From contig NC_081817.1 of the NCBI RefSeq assembly GCF_030704535.1, forward strand, positions 5,958,001-6,022,000: 64,000 nt of DNA. Reading direction: 5' to 3'. Both the position numbers and the translations under genes were made by a program. The first letter of the stretch is position 1; the number at the start of each line of letters is the position of its first letter. Under the pieces are notes generated by a model. It was not told where the DNA came from, searched no databases, and was given only the letters and a program-made list of their open reading frames with translations. Source of the stretch: Vitis vinifera. Lineage: Eukaryota > Streptophyta > Magnoliopsida > Vitales > Vitaceae. Shown here in pieces: positions 13,876 through 30,113 of this stretch.

Positions 13876-13883
13876 TATAAATA
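13876..13883 (+). promoter_or_regulatory. TATA box of ADK copy 1
   Basis: TATAAATA, inside CTATAAATAC, lies 93 bases upstream of the ADK copy 1 ATG. The matching position in copy 2 reads GATAAATA, so copy 1 has the better core promoter. Confidence 0.65.
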
Positions 13884-13890
13884 CACCTAA

Positions 13891-18176
<4,286 letters not shown>

Positions 18177-19130
18177 AATTATCTCTCATGTAGCCCGAGA
18201 TCTTTTCCATTTCACAAGTAATAATAGTAGAGTTATTTTTCCTGTGGCGGGTTCTACTCCCTGCCCAATGATTATGTATCCTGCATTATTAGCTCCTGGA
18301 TCCATTTACTGGGTGTAGGTTGCTTTTGTTTTCTTGAATTTTTACATTGTACCCATTCCGAGTTTTCATATAAATCCTCCATAAATTGGTTGAGTTATTT
18401 CCTTGTGCCTGGCTGTTTGCATTTTTTTAGCTCTTATTTGTTGACTACGAATTTATTTTTTTCAATCATTTTTTTAAACAAGTGATATAAAAAATAAAAA
18501 ATAATTTTTTTTTTCATTTGTTCTTTCCTTTTACTTTTACTTTTTTTCTTTATTTTCTTTCTCTCATTTTTTTTTCAAAAATTTTATGACAACCGCGATG
18601 TTTTAGTATAATATAAATAAAAAGTGCCAAAATATTATCTTATTATTATCATCATTTAAAGCAATGGGGATAATAATTTTTATTATAACCAAATACAATG
18701 ACATAGGGATGAGTTGGATGACAATGGAAAATTTTAAATTTTTTTTTCAAATTTTTATTTTTAAAATTTAATTATATTAAAAAATAAATAAAATTTATAA
18801 ATAAATAAATGTTATAAATTTTTATAAAAAATAATTTATTATTTTGTGTTAAAAAAGAAAAATAAATAAAGCTAAATTATTTTTTAATTATATATGATAG
18901 AGGTAGACTAGAATAAGGTTGAAAGTTATATGATCTAAGTATGGGTAACACTTAGAGAGAAATGAATAAGTGTTTCCTTTTAGCCCAAAATTAAATAGCT
19001 TTAATTATTTTACTTATTTTTTTTTAAAAATGATAATAATAATTTTGGGTAGCTCAAAGAACAATCAACATAAGATGCACTGAATCTTTTTAAATGAAAA
19101 ACTAGCCATAAAATATGAAAATGTAAAAAT
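18177..19130. other. 3' flank of ADK copy 1
   Basis: The first ~450 bases, to about 18,628, match the 3' flank of ADK copy 2 (52,413-52,866), apart from small indels, and contain the 3' untranslated region. After the shared phrase 'agtataatataaataaaaagtgc' the two copies stop matching. The remainder is AT-rich sequence without a gene. Confidence 0.7.
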
Positions 19131-20280
19131 CACGGTGTGGACCCCGCATTTCGGCTCATGCGTTTTCCATTCGATGGCGAGCTCGATTTTAATTTGAAAA
19201 AAAATGATTTTTATTAATTAAGAAAAATTGACTTGGAGTCGCCACTTATTTTTGTTTTATTTTTAAAGGGTAAACAAAATAAGAAAGAAAAACCCTAAGT
19301 GTAATTCCTTGTTTTGGAAAAGGTAGTCTGTGAAAAACCGGATCGGGTTCGTGGGTTAGGTTACTTATCGGGAAGGTACGATAGAGACCGTAGCGCCCCT
19401 CTAAGTCCCTAAAGTCGGGTCTCTACTAATACAATGAAACTGACGTGGCAATCAACGAGAAAGTCAATGGATATTCACCTAAATCATGCACAATATGAGA
19501 ATCAAAACACGCAATAGAGATTGACTAGAAAAGGAGTGGATGCGTACCTCGGCCACGAGCCACAGTGCACTATCAAGAAACGGGATTAGTGCACAATTAA
19601 TGAATACGAAACATAACCCATACATATCGGAGTGCAAAACGAAGCTCAAGCACAATACAGTAAGCACGATAATTGACAATCAAAAGGGGTCAAACATAGG
19701 GCCCCCAACAAAGCCCGATTTATTGTTCATGAGCTAATCTCACAAATCCCGTGTTTTAGAATTATGAAGGAATCACTATTGCTTATGTAAAATCAAGAAG
19801 ATCAAAAGATTATTTAGGAACTGAAATGTGATTAAAAACTATTCGAGTGAAAACTGGATTATTGGAGCTTATTTGAAAATTGGAGTATTTGGAATTAAAT
19901 TTTAAAGATTAGAGCTCCGGTGATTAAATTGAAATTTGTTAAAGAAAATGAGAAACGGGCTTTAGGAAATTGAACTACAAGACCATAGACTTTTGAAAGT
20001 TGAATTTATAATAATGATAATAATGAGATTTTGAAAGTTGGGTTAATAATAATGATAGTAATGAGATTTTTGAAAGTTGAGTTAATAATAATAACAATAA
20101 TAGAACTTTGAAGGTTTGGATTAATGATAATAATAATAATAATAATAAATTGATTTTGAAAGTTGAGGTAATAATAATAATAATAATGAGATTTTTGAAA
20201 GTTTGGATTAATGATGATAATAATAATAATAAATAGATGTTGAAAGTGTGAATTAATAATAATGATAATAATGAGATTTT

Positions 20281-20940
20281 GAAAGTTGGGTTAATAATAA
20301 TAATAGTAATGAGATTTTTGAAAGTTGGGTTAGTAATAATAATAATTGGATTTTGAAAGTTTGGATTAATGATAATAATAATAACAATAAATAGATTTTG
20401 AAAGTTGAGTTAATAATAATAAATAATAATAAGATTTTGAGAGTTTGAATTAATGATGATAATAATAATAATAAATAGATGTTGAAAGTGTGAATTAATA
20501 ATAATGATAATAATGAGGTTTTGAAAGTTGGGTTAATAATAATAATAGTAATGAGATTTTTGAAAGTTGGATTAGTAATAATAATAATAGGATTTTGAAA
20601 GTTTGGATTAATGATAATAATAATAACAATAAATAGATTTTGAAAGTTGAGTTAATAATAATAAATAATAATAAGATTTTGAGAGTTTGGATTAATGATG
20701 ATAATAATAATAATAAATAGATGTTGAAAGTGTGAATTAATAATAATGATAATAATGAGGTTTTGAAAGTTGGGTTAATAATAATAATAGTAATGAGATT
20801 TTTGAAAGTTGGGTTAGTAATAATAATAATTGGATTTTGAAAGTTTGGATTAATGATAATAATAATAACAATAAATAGATTTTGAAAGTTGAGTTAATAA
20901 TAATAAATAATAATAAGATTTTGAGAGTCTGGGTTAATGA
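20281..20940. repeat. Higher-order repeat (242-bp unit) of TAA-rich minisatellite
   Basis: Blocks of 'gattttgaaagtt(g/t)gg(g/a)tta' alternate with (TAATAA)n. The block set repeats as a higher-order unit: 'gaaagttgggttaataataa' starts at 20,281, 20,523 and 20,765, exactly 242 bases apart. Related single blocks extend back to about 19,990. The whole lies inside the LTR-like element. Confidence 0.8.
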
Positions 20941-21147
20941 TAATAATAATAATGATAATAATAATAATAATGACAAGAATAATGATAATAACAATAATAA
21001 TAATAGTAACAATGATAACAATAATAATAACAATAATAACAATAATAATAACGATAATAATAACAATGATAATAATAATTAATAATAATGATAATAACAA
21101 TGATAATAATAATTAATAATAATAATAATAGTAACAACAATAATAAC

Positions 21148-21194
<47 letters not shown>

Positions 21195-21382
21195 TGATAA
21201 TAATAATTAATAATAATAATAATAGTAACAATGATAATAATAATTAATAATAATAATAACAATGATAATAATAATTAATAATAATAATAATAACAATGAT
21301 AATAATAATTAATAATAATAATAATAATAATAGTAATAATGGTAATAATTAATAATAATAATAATAATAATAGTGATAATAT
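20941..21382. repeat. Long (TAA/AAT)n microsatellite with interruptions
   Basis: About 440 bases are almost only AAT/TAA triplets, with scattered GAT, AAC and TAG variants. This sequence makes apparent poly-Asn and poly-Leu open frames on the two strands; these are not genes. Confidence 0.9.
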
Positions 21383-22728
21383 CATAAACCCAAGTCCTTA
21401 ATCCCAAGCCCACGTCTAACATAAAGAAAACTCAATCCACAAGCCCAAGCCCAAATCCAAAACCAAACACAAAATTGGGCCTTGTGTCTTATCCCAAGCC
21501 CAAACCAAATTCATCTTCTTCCTAGCTTCCCCTCCCGCCTAGAAATCACCCTCCGAGGGAGCTCCTACCGCCGGCGGCACCAAGAGATGTTGCCGCCGTC
21601 GCCGACGACTGGCGCGGCTGTCCACCTGGCTGGAGCGGGTCAAGACGCACCATGCTTGCGTCAGAGAAGGAGCTGCTAGCGGTCCGAGGGTGTGGTTGCT
21701 ACCAGCTTGGTCGATGGAGGGAGAAATAGCGGCGACGTCCAGAAGACGTTACCGCTGTCGCTGATGACCGACGCAACTGTCCACACGGTCGGAGCAATGC
21801 AGAGCGAACCGCGTGCCGGCGTTAGGGAGAATCAGCTCGCGACCTCAAGGCGCGACTGCTGCTGCTGGGGTGGCGGCGCCATCTGGAGTTGGGCTTGGGG
21901 CGGCGGAACTGGCGCCTGATGCACCCAAAACGGCGGGGCTGCACCCAAACCGGCGGGGCTGCGTCTGTTGTTGCTGCTACGAAAGGCGACATCGTCATCC
22001 GCTACAGCTGTGGCGAGGCTTCTGGTATCACGGAGGAGCTCACGAAAGGCGAGGGTGAATTTCCGCTCGCTGAAGAGGGGAAGGTACGTGGATGAAATAG
22101 GGATGAGCACGGGAGAAAAGGGGATGAGAAGTGTGAGTAGTGAGGTAGGAGATGGGTATGATACAGCCATGCTTGCATGGTTCTTAACACTCATGCTGGG
22201 GGAGAAGAGAATGGGTTTCAAAACACAAAACCAAAAAAACAACACCATGCATATCTGGATGGCACAATGAATATGATAGAGACCCTCATCCATTATTCAA
22301 ACCAAATTGATGCAATGGAGAAGACATCAACGACATGAATAAAAAAACATCAACTAAATCAACAAGGGCGTGGGAGTGATGCTCAGAATAACCAGAAGTA
22401 TGGTGAAATATAAACATACCTATAAACCACACTGGATGCCCGCCCTAGCTTTCTTTGATCAATCCTCTTCCCCCTTCTTTTTCTCTTCTTTTTCCTTTAG
22501 CTTCTCCTCCAAGCCATCTCCGTACCCCGTCCCATCTGCCGCCCAAAAGCTATCCTTCTCCCTCCTTTCACTTCCAACCGTCCTCGAGTCTGTCCTTCTC
22601 TCCTCCTTTTACTTCCAGCCGTCCTCGGGTGGATAAAGAAAGCAGAAAAGAAGAAGAAAAAATAAAATGAATGAAAATAAAAAAAAACCAACCAATGCCC
22701 CCAGTTGAGGGGGTCTACACACGGGTTA

Positions 22729-22971
22729 GAAACCTTAAATTTTTAGGCTATTAATATGGAAAACATATGATTTTGATAACCCAAATATAAAAAATATGAG
22801 ATCCAACTATTAATAGGTAAAGTAATATGCAAAACGTGCATTATATACTGTTTATTTTTCCTCTTCCCATATTACCCCTAAATCTCTCCGTGTCATCGGC
22901 AAATCTTCTTATCTAAACAAAACAATTTGAAACTTGAACTCATTCTCAAAGCACAAAGAAACCCGACCCGA
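22729..22971. repeat. Left terminal inverted repeat of the Pack-MULE
   Basis: It matches the reverse complement of 30,415-30,629. Shared landmarks in order are GGCTA(T/C)T, TATGGAAAA, TAGGTAAA(G/A)TAATAT, CAAAACGTGCA, TTTTTCCTCTTCC, GTGTCATC, ACAATTTGAAACTTGAACT and CACAAAGAAACCCGA. The left copy has an extra ~35 bases around 22,780-22,815. Confidence 0.8.
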
Positions 22972-23022
22972 ACAACTTTCCCTACCAATATTGTGTGAAT
23001 TTCACCGTACCTTTGGCCCAGC

Positions 23023-23382
23023 ATGTTGGCCAACACCACCCTCATATCCAACAACTTCTCTGCTCTCCCATTCGTTTCTCTCAAAACCCGCAACCCCAAC
23101 TCTAGAATCTCATTTATCAGAACCCCAAACCCAAACCCTCCAATTCTCAGTAAACCCAAACACCCAATTTCTACATTTCAGAAAAGGGGTGGCCTTCAAA
23201 TCTGTCAGAGCTCCTTCAACACTCAGAATCCAGAAAACTCAGCTACTGAAAATTGAGCTAAATTGGAGAGTGAGAACAAAGATGGTGGGGATGGAGGAGA
23301 CTGGACAACACCAGCTCTGCTTTTCGTGTTGTGGGTTGGACTCATCTACTATGTTTTCAACCTCACTCCTGACCAGACTCCG
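23023..23382 (+). pseudogene. Exon 1 of a plastid-targeted membrane protein gene (captured fragment, one stop codon)
   Basis: The frame runs 120 codons from the ATG at 23,023 to a splice donor after 23,382 (CCG|GTACC). The N-terminal ~60 residues are rich in Ser, Thr, Asn and Arg, like a chloroplast transit peptide. After a Gly/Asp stretch comes one hydrophobic helix with LLFVLWVGLIYYVF, then NLTPDQTP. A TGA at 23,254-23,256 (codon 78) interrupts the frame, probably from a Gly codon. I could not find a following exon before the next feature. The source gene resembles nuclear-encoded plastid membrane proteins of unknown function, but I cannot name it. It lies directly inside the left inverted repeat and in the same direction, as captured promoter-proximal fragments often do. 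Confidence 0.6.
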
Positions 23383-23739
23383 GTACCATGGACTGCAACC
23401 ATTTCATACTAAAGAGAAGTGCTTTTGTTTTGCTTTTGTGTTTGTTTAATTTGATGGGATATGGTTTTCTTCTTCTTGTTGTTGTTGTGCTTATTTCATT
23501 AATTTGGAAAATCCTAATGAGCACTAGGGCTAGAAACCCATTTCAAATTCTAGTTATAGTTCTATGGTACCAGTTATTTTATATGGGACATATTGAGGTA
23601 TAATTGTCAAAGGTATTCCACATTTCTATTCAATTGTGGAATGCTTTGAGATGTTTTCTTATGATCCCATGAATGTTATTGGTGAAAAATATGCATAAAT
23701 CTCCTTGTCTTCATATTGATATGTTGGTGTTATTTTAGG

Positions 23740-24730
23740 TTTTAAAAAATAAAGGAAGTGGATGGGGTGATATGTGTTCATTCTTTTCTAAGAATGATTT
23801 TTGGTAAAACTAAAGTGAAATTGTCAACAACTGGATGAAGTACAAATATTTATCCCTTGCTACCCATATGGGTACAGGCCAATTTTGAAACATATACATA
23901 TTGTTGAAACAAAAAGTTTTTCATGTTGTGTATAATATCTTAGTGACCAAAATAATATGTTAAGCTTATTTTGCTTTCCATATTTGACACGATTACAAGT
24001 CACTATATTTCTACATAAACAAAGGAATTGCTTATTCTTTAGTTGCTAAAAAGTGTATTCAATCTAGAAAATGTTTTTTGGTACTTAGTTGTTTCATCTC
24101 TTTGAAAGAGAACTTCTGAATTTTAGGAGTTCATTTATTTCAATGATGATTAACATGCAATGATGTAAGTCAGTTCCCATGACAGAAACTAGTCCAAGAA
24201 GCTAGCAAATATGTTAATAAGATTGCTTCCACTGGGGGAAAAAATATTTTTCTTGCCCACATGTAGAGTATAGTATTAAAACATTGGTGTTGGACCTGTT
24301 GATAGTGTTGGAATGATATACGGTGCTGGTACTTACAAGATATTGTTGTCAAAAATGGTTTATAGATTTATGGACCAGTGGTAGAGTAAAATATTATAAG
24401 TTGTGATTATCGTTTCCATCAGGAGCCACTTGAATGTAAGGAAATAATGAAAGTGGATGAGTTGAGATGTGCTAATTTCTTTGTTTGAAAGATTTTTAGT
24501 ATAATTATAGTGAAACAAAAGGTTTGTGAATCTAGTTTATAATATCTTTTTGTATAAATATTATATTAAGCCTATCATACTGTCCATTTCTCTGAAATGA
24601 TCATTTAGGGTGTAATTGTCTTTACATAAGCAAAGGAATGCCTTACTCTTTAGTTCTCAAACAAATAGATTTTACTTAGAAAAGTTCATTGAGTACTTGG
24701 TTGTTTCATCTCTTCGAACAAGATAGGAAG
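23740..24730. repeat. Diverged ~0.7 kb tandem duplication inside the Pack-MULE
   Basis: Sequence from about 23,750 to 24,130 recurs in diverged form from about 24,430 to 24,725. Landmarks are 'aagtggatg', 'tataatatctt', 'aacaaaggaat(t)g', 'ctttagtt' and 'gtacttagttgtttcatctc'. No coding potential is seen in either copy. Confidence 0.55.
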
Positions 24731-24858
24731 AAAGGAAGAAAAGTTGGTATAGATGTTAGGATGCCAATTTTTTTGGAACAAAGAAACTGGAATATGGGCT
24801 TTGTCCATTAATGACCAAACTATTATTCTTTTTGTGCACTTAATACTGCTTCGGTAAG

Positions 24859-25480
24859 CTAAACTTGAACTCTACTTCTCCCAAGCCTCGGGCCTTCCTT
24901 CGTCACCTTTAAACTATGTCATTATGTGGTTCTCTTGTGTGCTCAAGTGGTCCACCAAAGGTTTTTTGGGACTGTACCTTAGGTACTACCTTAAGAGCCC
25001 TTAGGTACTATCTTAATGGCCTTTAGGTACTATCTTAAGGGATCCTAAGTACTACCTTAGCTAAACCTGAACTTTACCTCTCCCAAACCTCTAGCCTTCT
25101 TGTGACCCTTAACCCATGCCATTATGCGGTTCTCTTGAGTGCTCAAGTGGTCCACTAATGGTTTTTTGGGACTGTACCATAGGTACTACCTTAAGAGCCC
25201 TTAGGTACTACCTTAATGGCCTTTAGGTACTACCTTAAGGGACTCTAGGTACTACCTTAACTAAACTTGAACTCTACCTTTCCCAAGCCTTTGGTCTTCC
25301 TTTGTGACCCTTAGACCATGCCATTATATGGTTCTCTTGTGTGCTAAAGTGGTCCACCAATGGTTTTTTAGGACTGTACTTTAGGTACTACCTTAATGGC
25401 CCTTAGGTATTACCTTAAGGAACCCTAGGTATTACCTTAACTAAACTTGAACTCTACCTCTCCCAAGCCTTCGTCCTTCC
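24859..25480. repeat. Tandem array of three ~200-bp units with inner TAGGTACTACCTTAA repeats
   Basis: Units begin with CTAAAC(T/C)TGAACT at 24,859, 25,061, 25,261 and 25,441 (last one partial), giving lengths of 202, 200 and 180 bases. Each unit ends with three or four short copies of TAGGTACTACCTTAA at ~20-base spacing. It is non-coding. Confidence 0.85.
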
Positions 25481-25862
25481 TTCTCGAACATAACTTGTTT
25501 TTTTTTAAAAAAAAATATTGTTTTCTATTATTTTCCCTTCTAGGGAAGGTTGATCATTTTTTCCCTTCTAGGGAAGACTGGTCATTTCAATCATGAGCTT
25601 CCTAACATCAACAATGAAATGCCCCCAGGTTTTGATTACTCTGAAATTTGCTGCCAGATACCCCTGTGTCTGTTGACACTAGGGAACCATGTCCTTGTCT
25701 TAAAGCCATAGCTGCCATATTGTTTCATAACCATGCAAATTAAGAATGGGTTCATATACTCCCTGTGTTCATATACTTCTGCCTTCATCTGAATGTGGAT
25801 TAATGATAGTTGCACCTTTTTCTTCTAGTTTGGAGGATAGTGAGAAAATATATGTTGTTGAA

Positions 25863-25972
25863 TGGACCTGGCTCAAGTGGGACAAGGGTTGGGGGGTTTG
25901 TGGGTGGTTATAGGTTCAAGTCCCAATAGGGAAAAAAATTTACCTATCAAAAAAAAGAAAAAGAAAAAGGCT
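25863..25972 (+). mobile_element. tRNA-derived SINE
   Basis: An A-box-like TGGCTCAAGTGG at 25,869-25,880 is followed 33 bases later by a B box GGTTCAAGTCC at 25,913-25,923. A short 3' part then ends in an A-rich tail with AAAAAAAAGAAAAAGAAAAA near 25,950. Internal Pol III promoter boxes plus an A-rich tail are typical of plant SINEs. Target-site duplications are not clear. Confidence 0.65.
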
Positions 25973-27669
25973 TGGAAAAAGAAAAATATATTAAAAGTAA
26001 CATATCAAATCATTTTAATAAATTTGCTGCCAGTCACAAATTTATTTCTATTCTCATTTGGAAATACACAAGGCTTGGGTTCCTCAGTCTATTACATTTA
26101 CAAACATTAAGAATAAGATAAAAGAGTGCTAATCATGAATTTATTTATTTATTCATTATTTATTATTTATTTGTTATGAAAGGTAACAAAATTTTTGTTA
26201 AGGCAAAAGAACTAAAGACAAGAAATGCCCCAAGAAAAAGAAAAACACAATTGAAAATTAAAGGAGGCACAATAACAGTAAAAATTGCCTGAAGTCTTAG
26301 TAGACCCTTGGGGGTCATGAATTTATTCTATACATTTAGAAGAATAAGAATCAAATGACTTCAAAAATCATACCATTTGTTTCCTATTAATTGGTCAGAT
26401 ACCCTAACCTGGACTGAACTTCTTATGAGTGAGTGGTAACAGAATACCTTCCTATCATGGAAATGGCCAATTAGAACTACTTTATTTAGGTATATACCAA
26501 TCTCAGTTTCCCCAAATTCTAGTTTCAGGTTTTAGTGATTATGACTAGGAACTAAAAGTCCATTTGCAATGATTCTAGGAAGCACTTCTAACCTTTCTAA
26601 CACTAACAAAAAAAATTTCTTTCAAGTATTAGAAAGACTAGAAACGCTTTCTAAATTCACTACCAAACACACTCTAAGACTTAGGAAGGGAATGCAGAAA
26701 AGGTAGAACCCATGGATGGTTAGCAGTCTATGGTTCATTCTACAGCATATCCAGTCTATGGTGGTCAGTGGAGGTTTTTTTATTTCCTTGTTTGGCATGA
26801 AGTTTAGTGAAGCTAATTGCATCTTCATTAAATTGTTTTGCAATTAATTAAGCCCATTGCATCCCAATCATGTCCAGCTAAGAATGTGTTTTCAAGGGCT
26901 CTATTTAAAGTTGATTTTTTGCCTGGGGGTTGTTCAGTAAAAATTTCTCATGGTTTATTAGCATCGGTGGTGGAGATAAATTGCCATTACTTGTGCAAGC
27001 ATAGTGAGAAGTCAGCTAAATATATTGTTATCCATTTTGGGAAGGCTCCTTGTTTGTAGACTTCGTTGTAATCTTTGTTTGGATTCTCATGAGTGCTTCC
27101 CCATTCTATTAGGGAGACATTGGGTTGACCAGATAGTTTGTGGGCAAGACTCAAAATAGAATTTTGAGGTTAAACCCTCTATGTTTGGTTTAGTGCATAT
27201 GAAAAAAGAAGAATTGAAGTAATTATAAAGGTTTAGAGCATTTGGAGTTGGTGCAGATAGATATTTTTATTAAATCTTCTTTGCATGGTTTTGGGATTCA
27301 CTAGGGGAGAATAGTTAATAGTTCTCATTTTAGATTTCATTGATAGTTTGCATAGGGGTCAGAGAAATGTAATGCCTATTGCTTGGTCTTTCTAGTTTAT
27401 TTGGCCTTTGACACACTTTTTACACTTTGTACTTGGTTGCATCTCCCTTTTTTGCATTTGCCTACAACATAAACATTTATATTTATATATTGGGCTTCAA
27501 AGTATAAGATCCTATCAATTTTCATGTTTGACAATTACAGAGGGATTTTAAAGAGAGCTAGTTAAGGACCCATGAGGTAGCTGCATTCTCATAATTAAGA
27601 AGTTAGGACAAAATAGGTTAACTATATCCTATTTTCCAAATTATAATTCAAAAGCAAGAATGCAATTCA
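25973..27669. other. Pack-MULE interior without recognisable genes
   Basis: I see only short frames on both strands and no family signature. The stretch is less AT-rich than the true intergenic DNA, so it may include captured introns or untranslated parts of host genes that cannot be recognised by protein. Confidence 0.4.
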
Positions 27670-27783
27670 AATCTTAACACCACCCTATGCTAAAGCCTGT
27701 AAGAATTCAAAGATTTGTAGCCTAAAAGGCTCACCAGACCTGATTGCCAGGGTTGTAAGAGCTTGAGCAGCAACGATACGAAC
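27670..27783 (-). pseudogene. Single exon fragment of a TASH3-like HEAT/SH3 protein (TPLATE complex)
   Basis: On the minus strand, after an acceptor at CCCTCCAG, the frame reads VRIVAAQALTTLAIRSGEPF, then RLQIFEFLQALA and a TAG at 27,685-27,687 where the family has Gln. GGV follows in the same frame and the match then stops. From memory this is a conserved segment of the plant TASH3 protein (Arabidopsis At2g07360 type), a subunit of the endocytic TPLATE complex. Only about 38 codons of a >1,000-residue protein are present, so it cannot function. It lies about 0.8 kb from the ABCG fragment in the same orientation, inside the Pack-MULE. Confidence 0.7.
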
Positions 27784-28595
27784 CTGGAGGGACCATTACA
27801 ATTAGAAAGAGGAAAAAAAAAACTAAGATTAGAGGCTATTTTGACAAAATTATTGTGATGCTAAACTGAGCATACAAACAGTCAACTTCCAACTTGTATT
27901 ACTGCAATTTAAAACCCAAAAGACAACAAAATTTTCAAAAGGAATTTCACCAAATTAACAAGATTTGTCATTAAAGAAACATAGAAAAAAGTTCATTTAA
28001 GAGACATTTAACTGTTGTGTATGAGTTGGTGCAATTTATCCTAGAGTATCCGCTTGATCCTATTGACTAAGGCCCGGTAAAGAATACAGAAATGGTAAAG
28101 AAGGTAGATTTCTTTATCAAGAAGTCAAATATTGAAAGAAACACGTTTCACAAAATATCTCAAAACCAGTCCTGAATCTCATCCACTCAATAGCATGAAT
28201 GCAAAACAATAGAAGAAAAAAAAATAGAACAGGAGAAAAATAAAAGAGTGAATTCGGTTGACTCAATAGCATGAATGCACAAAAAAAAAAAAAAAAAAAA
28301 AAAAATACAATGACAAACAAACAAAGTGAAAAACTTCCACATGACCCGGACAACTTTTCTGTGTACTGTAAGCCTTTTTTCTACTAGTGAAACAATGTGA
28401 TTTTATTACTACAGCAACAATGTACTGCCACCTTTCCCAGGAACAGATTTGGAAATTTTAATTTCATTACCATCATTAATAGAAGTAGTATAGGGCAAGA
28501 TGGGCAGGCAGAGACTAAGTGTAGATTTTTTTTTTCTTTTTTTCTTGTTAATTGGCTATATATGGTTATATTAAATGATTTTTGGTACAATATAC

Positions 28596-30113
28596 CACGA
28601 GGGTAGAAGAAACCCTCACAACAAGCCTGAAAATCATGAGTTTTGGTAGGAATGTTCTGTGAATTTTTAAGGTTAACCTGCTGATTTTGACCAACACTAC
28701 AAGCCCATCCAGGTTCACAGCCAGAAAGCCATGTAGTCAAGTTACAGTTCTTGTTAGGTCTCAAATAATTGCTTCTCTCTGATTTCACAAAGAAATTACT
28801 AAAGTAGAACTTTGTTTCTGCAGATGTGCACAATTATCGGGTAATATCTTTTGTTGTGGAAATTCAAACCATTATACTACATGAGAATGCAACTTATGAT
28901 TCAAAATGACCCACTAGTTGTAGAAAATACTACTGAAAGAAAAACAACAGAAAATGCTGGCACTCGGTTTTCTCTGTCTGATATTTTACAAGATCCTTCT
29001 TTATTGCTTACTGCCCTTTGGGCCAAAACAGATCCTTACAGAAAGAGATGCCAAGGAAAGAGCATGATGGTGCCTCAAAGAGAAACTTTCCAATCATGGG
29101 TCGGAAAGAAACTATCATCTTCCTCATCAATCATAACAAGTTAAAAGAGTTAGAAACAATGGATAAGTATAACCTTTTGAGCTTAAATCCTAGTCTCATT
29201 GCTAAGAATTCACCAGGACAAGTGAGAAAAAAAAAACTGGAATACACACCTACCCGGTCCAAACCACCTTCCTATGAAGTCTCAGTAGCCGAATCACATT
29301 AATAATGCTCCTATAATTCTTCCCAATATTATAACAGTGCACTCAAATATGAAGTTTCTGACCAAGAAACACAACAGGTATTTCTAGTTACCCTCCATTT
29401 TAGTTGGTGAAGAAAAGCCATTAAGATTTGAGTTTCAAATTCCATTTTGTCTTCCTTCTAAAGAATTAAAAAAAGAATGAGAAACTCAATTCAGGTAACC
29501 AACTAGTTTAATTAGAATTGATTGATTCCAAATGTTTTTTTTCCCCGTGAAAGCTATTTTTTCCTATTTTACTCGGATTTTCTAGGTATCCAAACAAGCT
29601 CAAATGTAACTTGTAAAAACTACTCATACCTTTAGTTTTCTGGATGCAAGAAGCCAAGAAGTCCAAATTAAATGAAAGATTAAAAGCCTGGTTCCAATCA
29701 GCGTCCCTGATGGGCAATACAAGTTCAAAGTCAAACCAAATTTGACAAGAATCAAACACTTAAAATGAGTTTAATTAAACCAATTGCCCCAGCTCAGTTC
29801 ATTCTTCAATTATTCAAAACCTAGAATCAACAATTTTTTTCTCTTTTTCAGAAACCAAACAGAGAACTCACGGATCCTTAACGCAGAAATTGGAGCGCTT
29901 TTGAAACTCCGCACTCAGCATTGTAGTCATATTGGAAATCTTACCATAACCAAACTGTGTGAACAATGGAAGAAGCTTGGGATTATCAAACTCGCTGTAG
30001 TCATCTACGTTATGGCACTATACGAACTGCACCGAACCCACCAATAGTACAACGAGAACCACCAATGTGGGAGCAGGGGAAGGGCAATAAGTGCCAACTT
30101 TCGCTCTTCTCAT
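28596..30113 (-). pseudogene. First three exons of an ABCG transporter (ABCG24/28-like), disrupted
   Basis: Minus-strand exons are 30113..29872, 29706..29630 and 28847..28596, with GT-AG ends and matching phases. Exon 1 gives an N-terminal hydrophobic signal (LVVLVVLLVGSVQF), then DNPKLLPLFTQFGYGKISNM and ends FCVKDP. Exon 2 continues DADWNQAFN...[12 protein letters not shown]. Exon 3 gives LCTSAETKFYFSNFF, then the Cys-rich NLTTWLSGCEPGWACSVGQN and ACCEGFFYPRG. This is the extracellular N-terminal part typical of plant ABCG transporters with a long Cys-rich head. The ATP-binding and membrane domains are missing. Stops are TAG at 30,018-30,020 (codon 32) and TAA at 28,834-28,836. The gene starts just inside the right inverted repeat and runs inward. 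It is a captured fragment, not a decayed resident gene. Confidence 0.85.

Larger units (their letters stand above)
19136..22719. mobile_element. 3.58 kb LTR-like element (solo LTR or LARD type) with 5-bp target duplication
   Basis: The element begins TGTGGACCCCGC and ends GGGGGTCTACA, so it has TG...CA ends and short inverted termini. It is flanked by the direct repeat CACGG at 19,131-19,135 and 22,720-22,724. Near its left end it holds GACTTGGAGTCGCCACTTA, a phrase I associate with long-LTR retroelement derivatives in dicots (from memory). The ends are not direct repeats of each other and no gag or pol is present. A large solo LTR is therefore the simplest reading; a non-autonomous LARD is the alternative. 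The middle is a TAA-rich satellite and the last 1.2 kb is GC-richer with only unrecognised short frames. It sits 9 bases from the end of the Pack-MULE. Confidence 0.75.

Noticed and set aside
20737..21194. Long open frames encoding poly-Leu/Ile or poly-Asn proteins
   Set aside because: They are made only by the TAA/AAT satellite on the two strands and in several frames; there is no domain, and codon content is pure repeat.
20281..21400. CRISPR-like array
   Set aside because: The repeats have no unique spacers, are low-complexity TAA satellite, and the DNA is nuclear plant DNA.
21482..22293. Several overlapping open frames in the GC-richer block on both strands
   Set aside because: They lie inside the LTR-like element, overlap each other in different frames and resemble no family; the higher GC content alone explains the open frames.
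24843..25500. Coding repeat protein in the 200-bp array
   Set aside because: No frame stays open across the units on either strand.
28384..28595. Extension of the ABCG exon 3 frame to 28,384
   Set aside because: The family match stops at a good splice donor (CGTG|GTATAT) at 28,596; the extension reads intron sequence.
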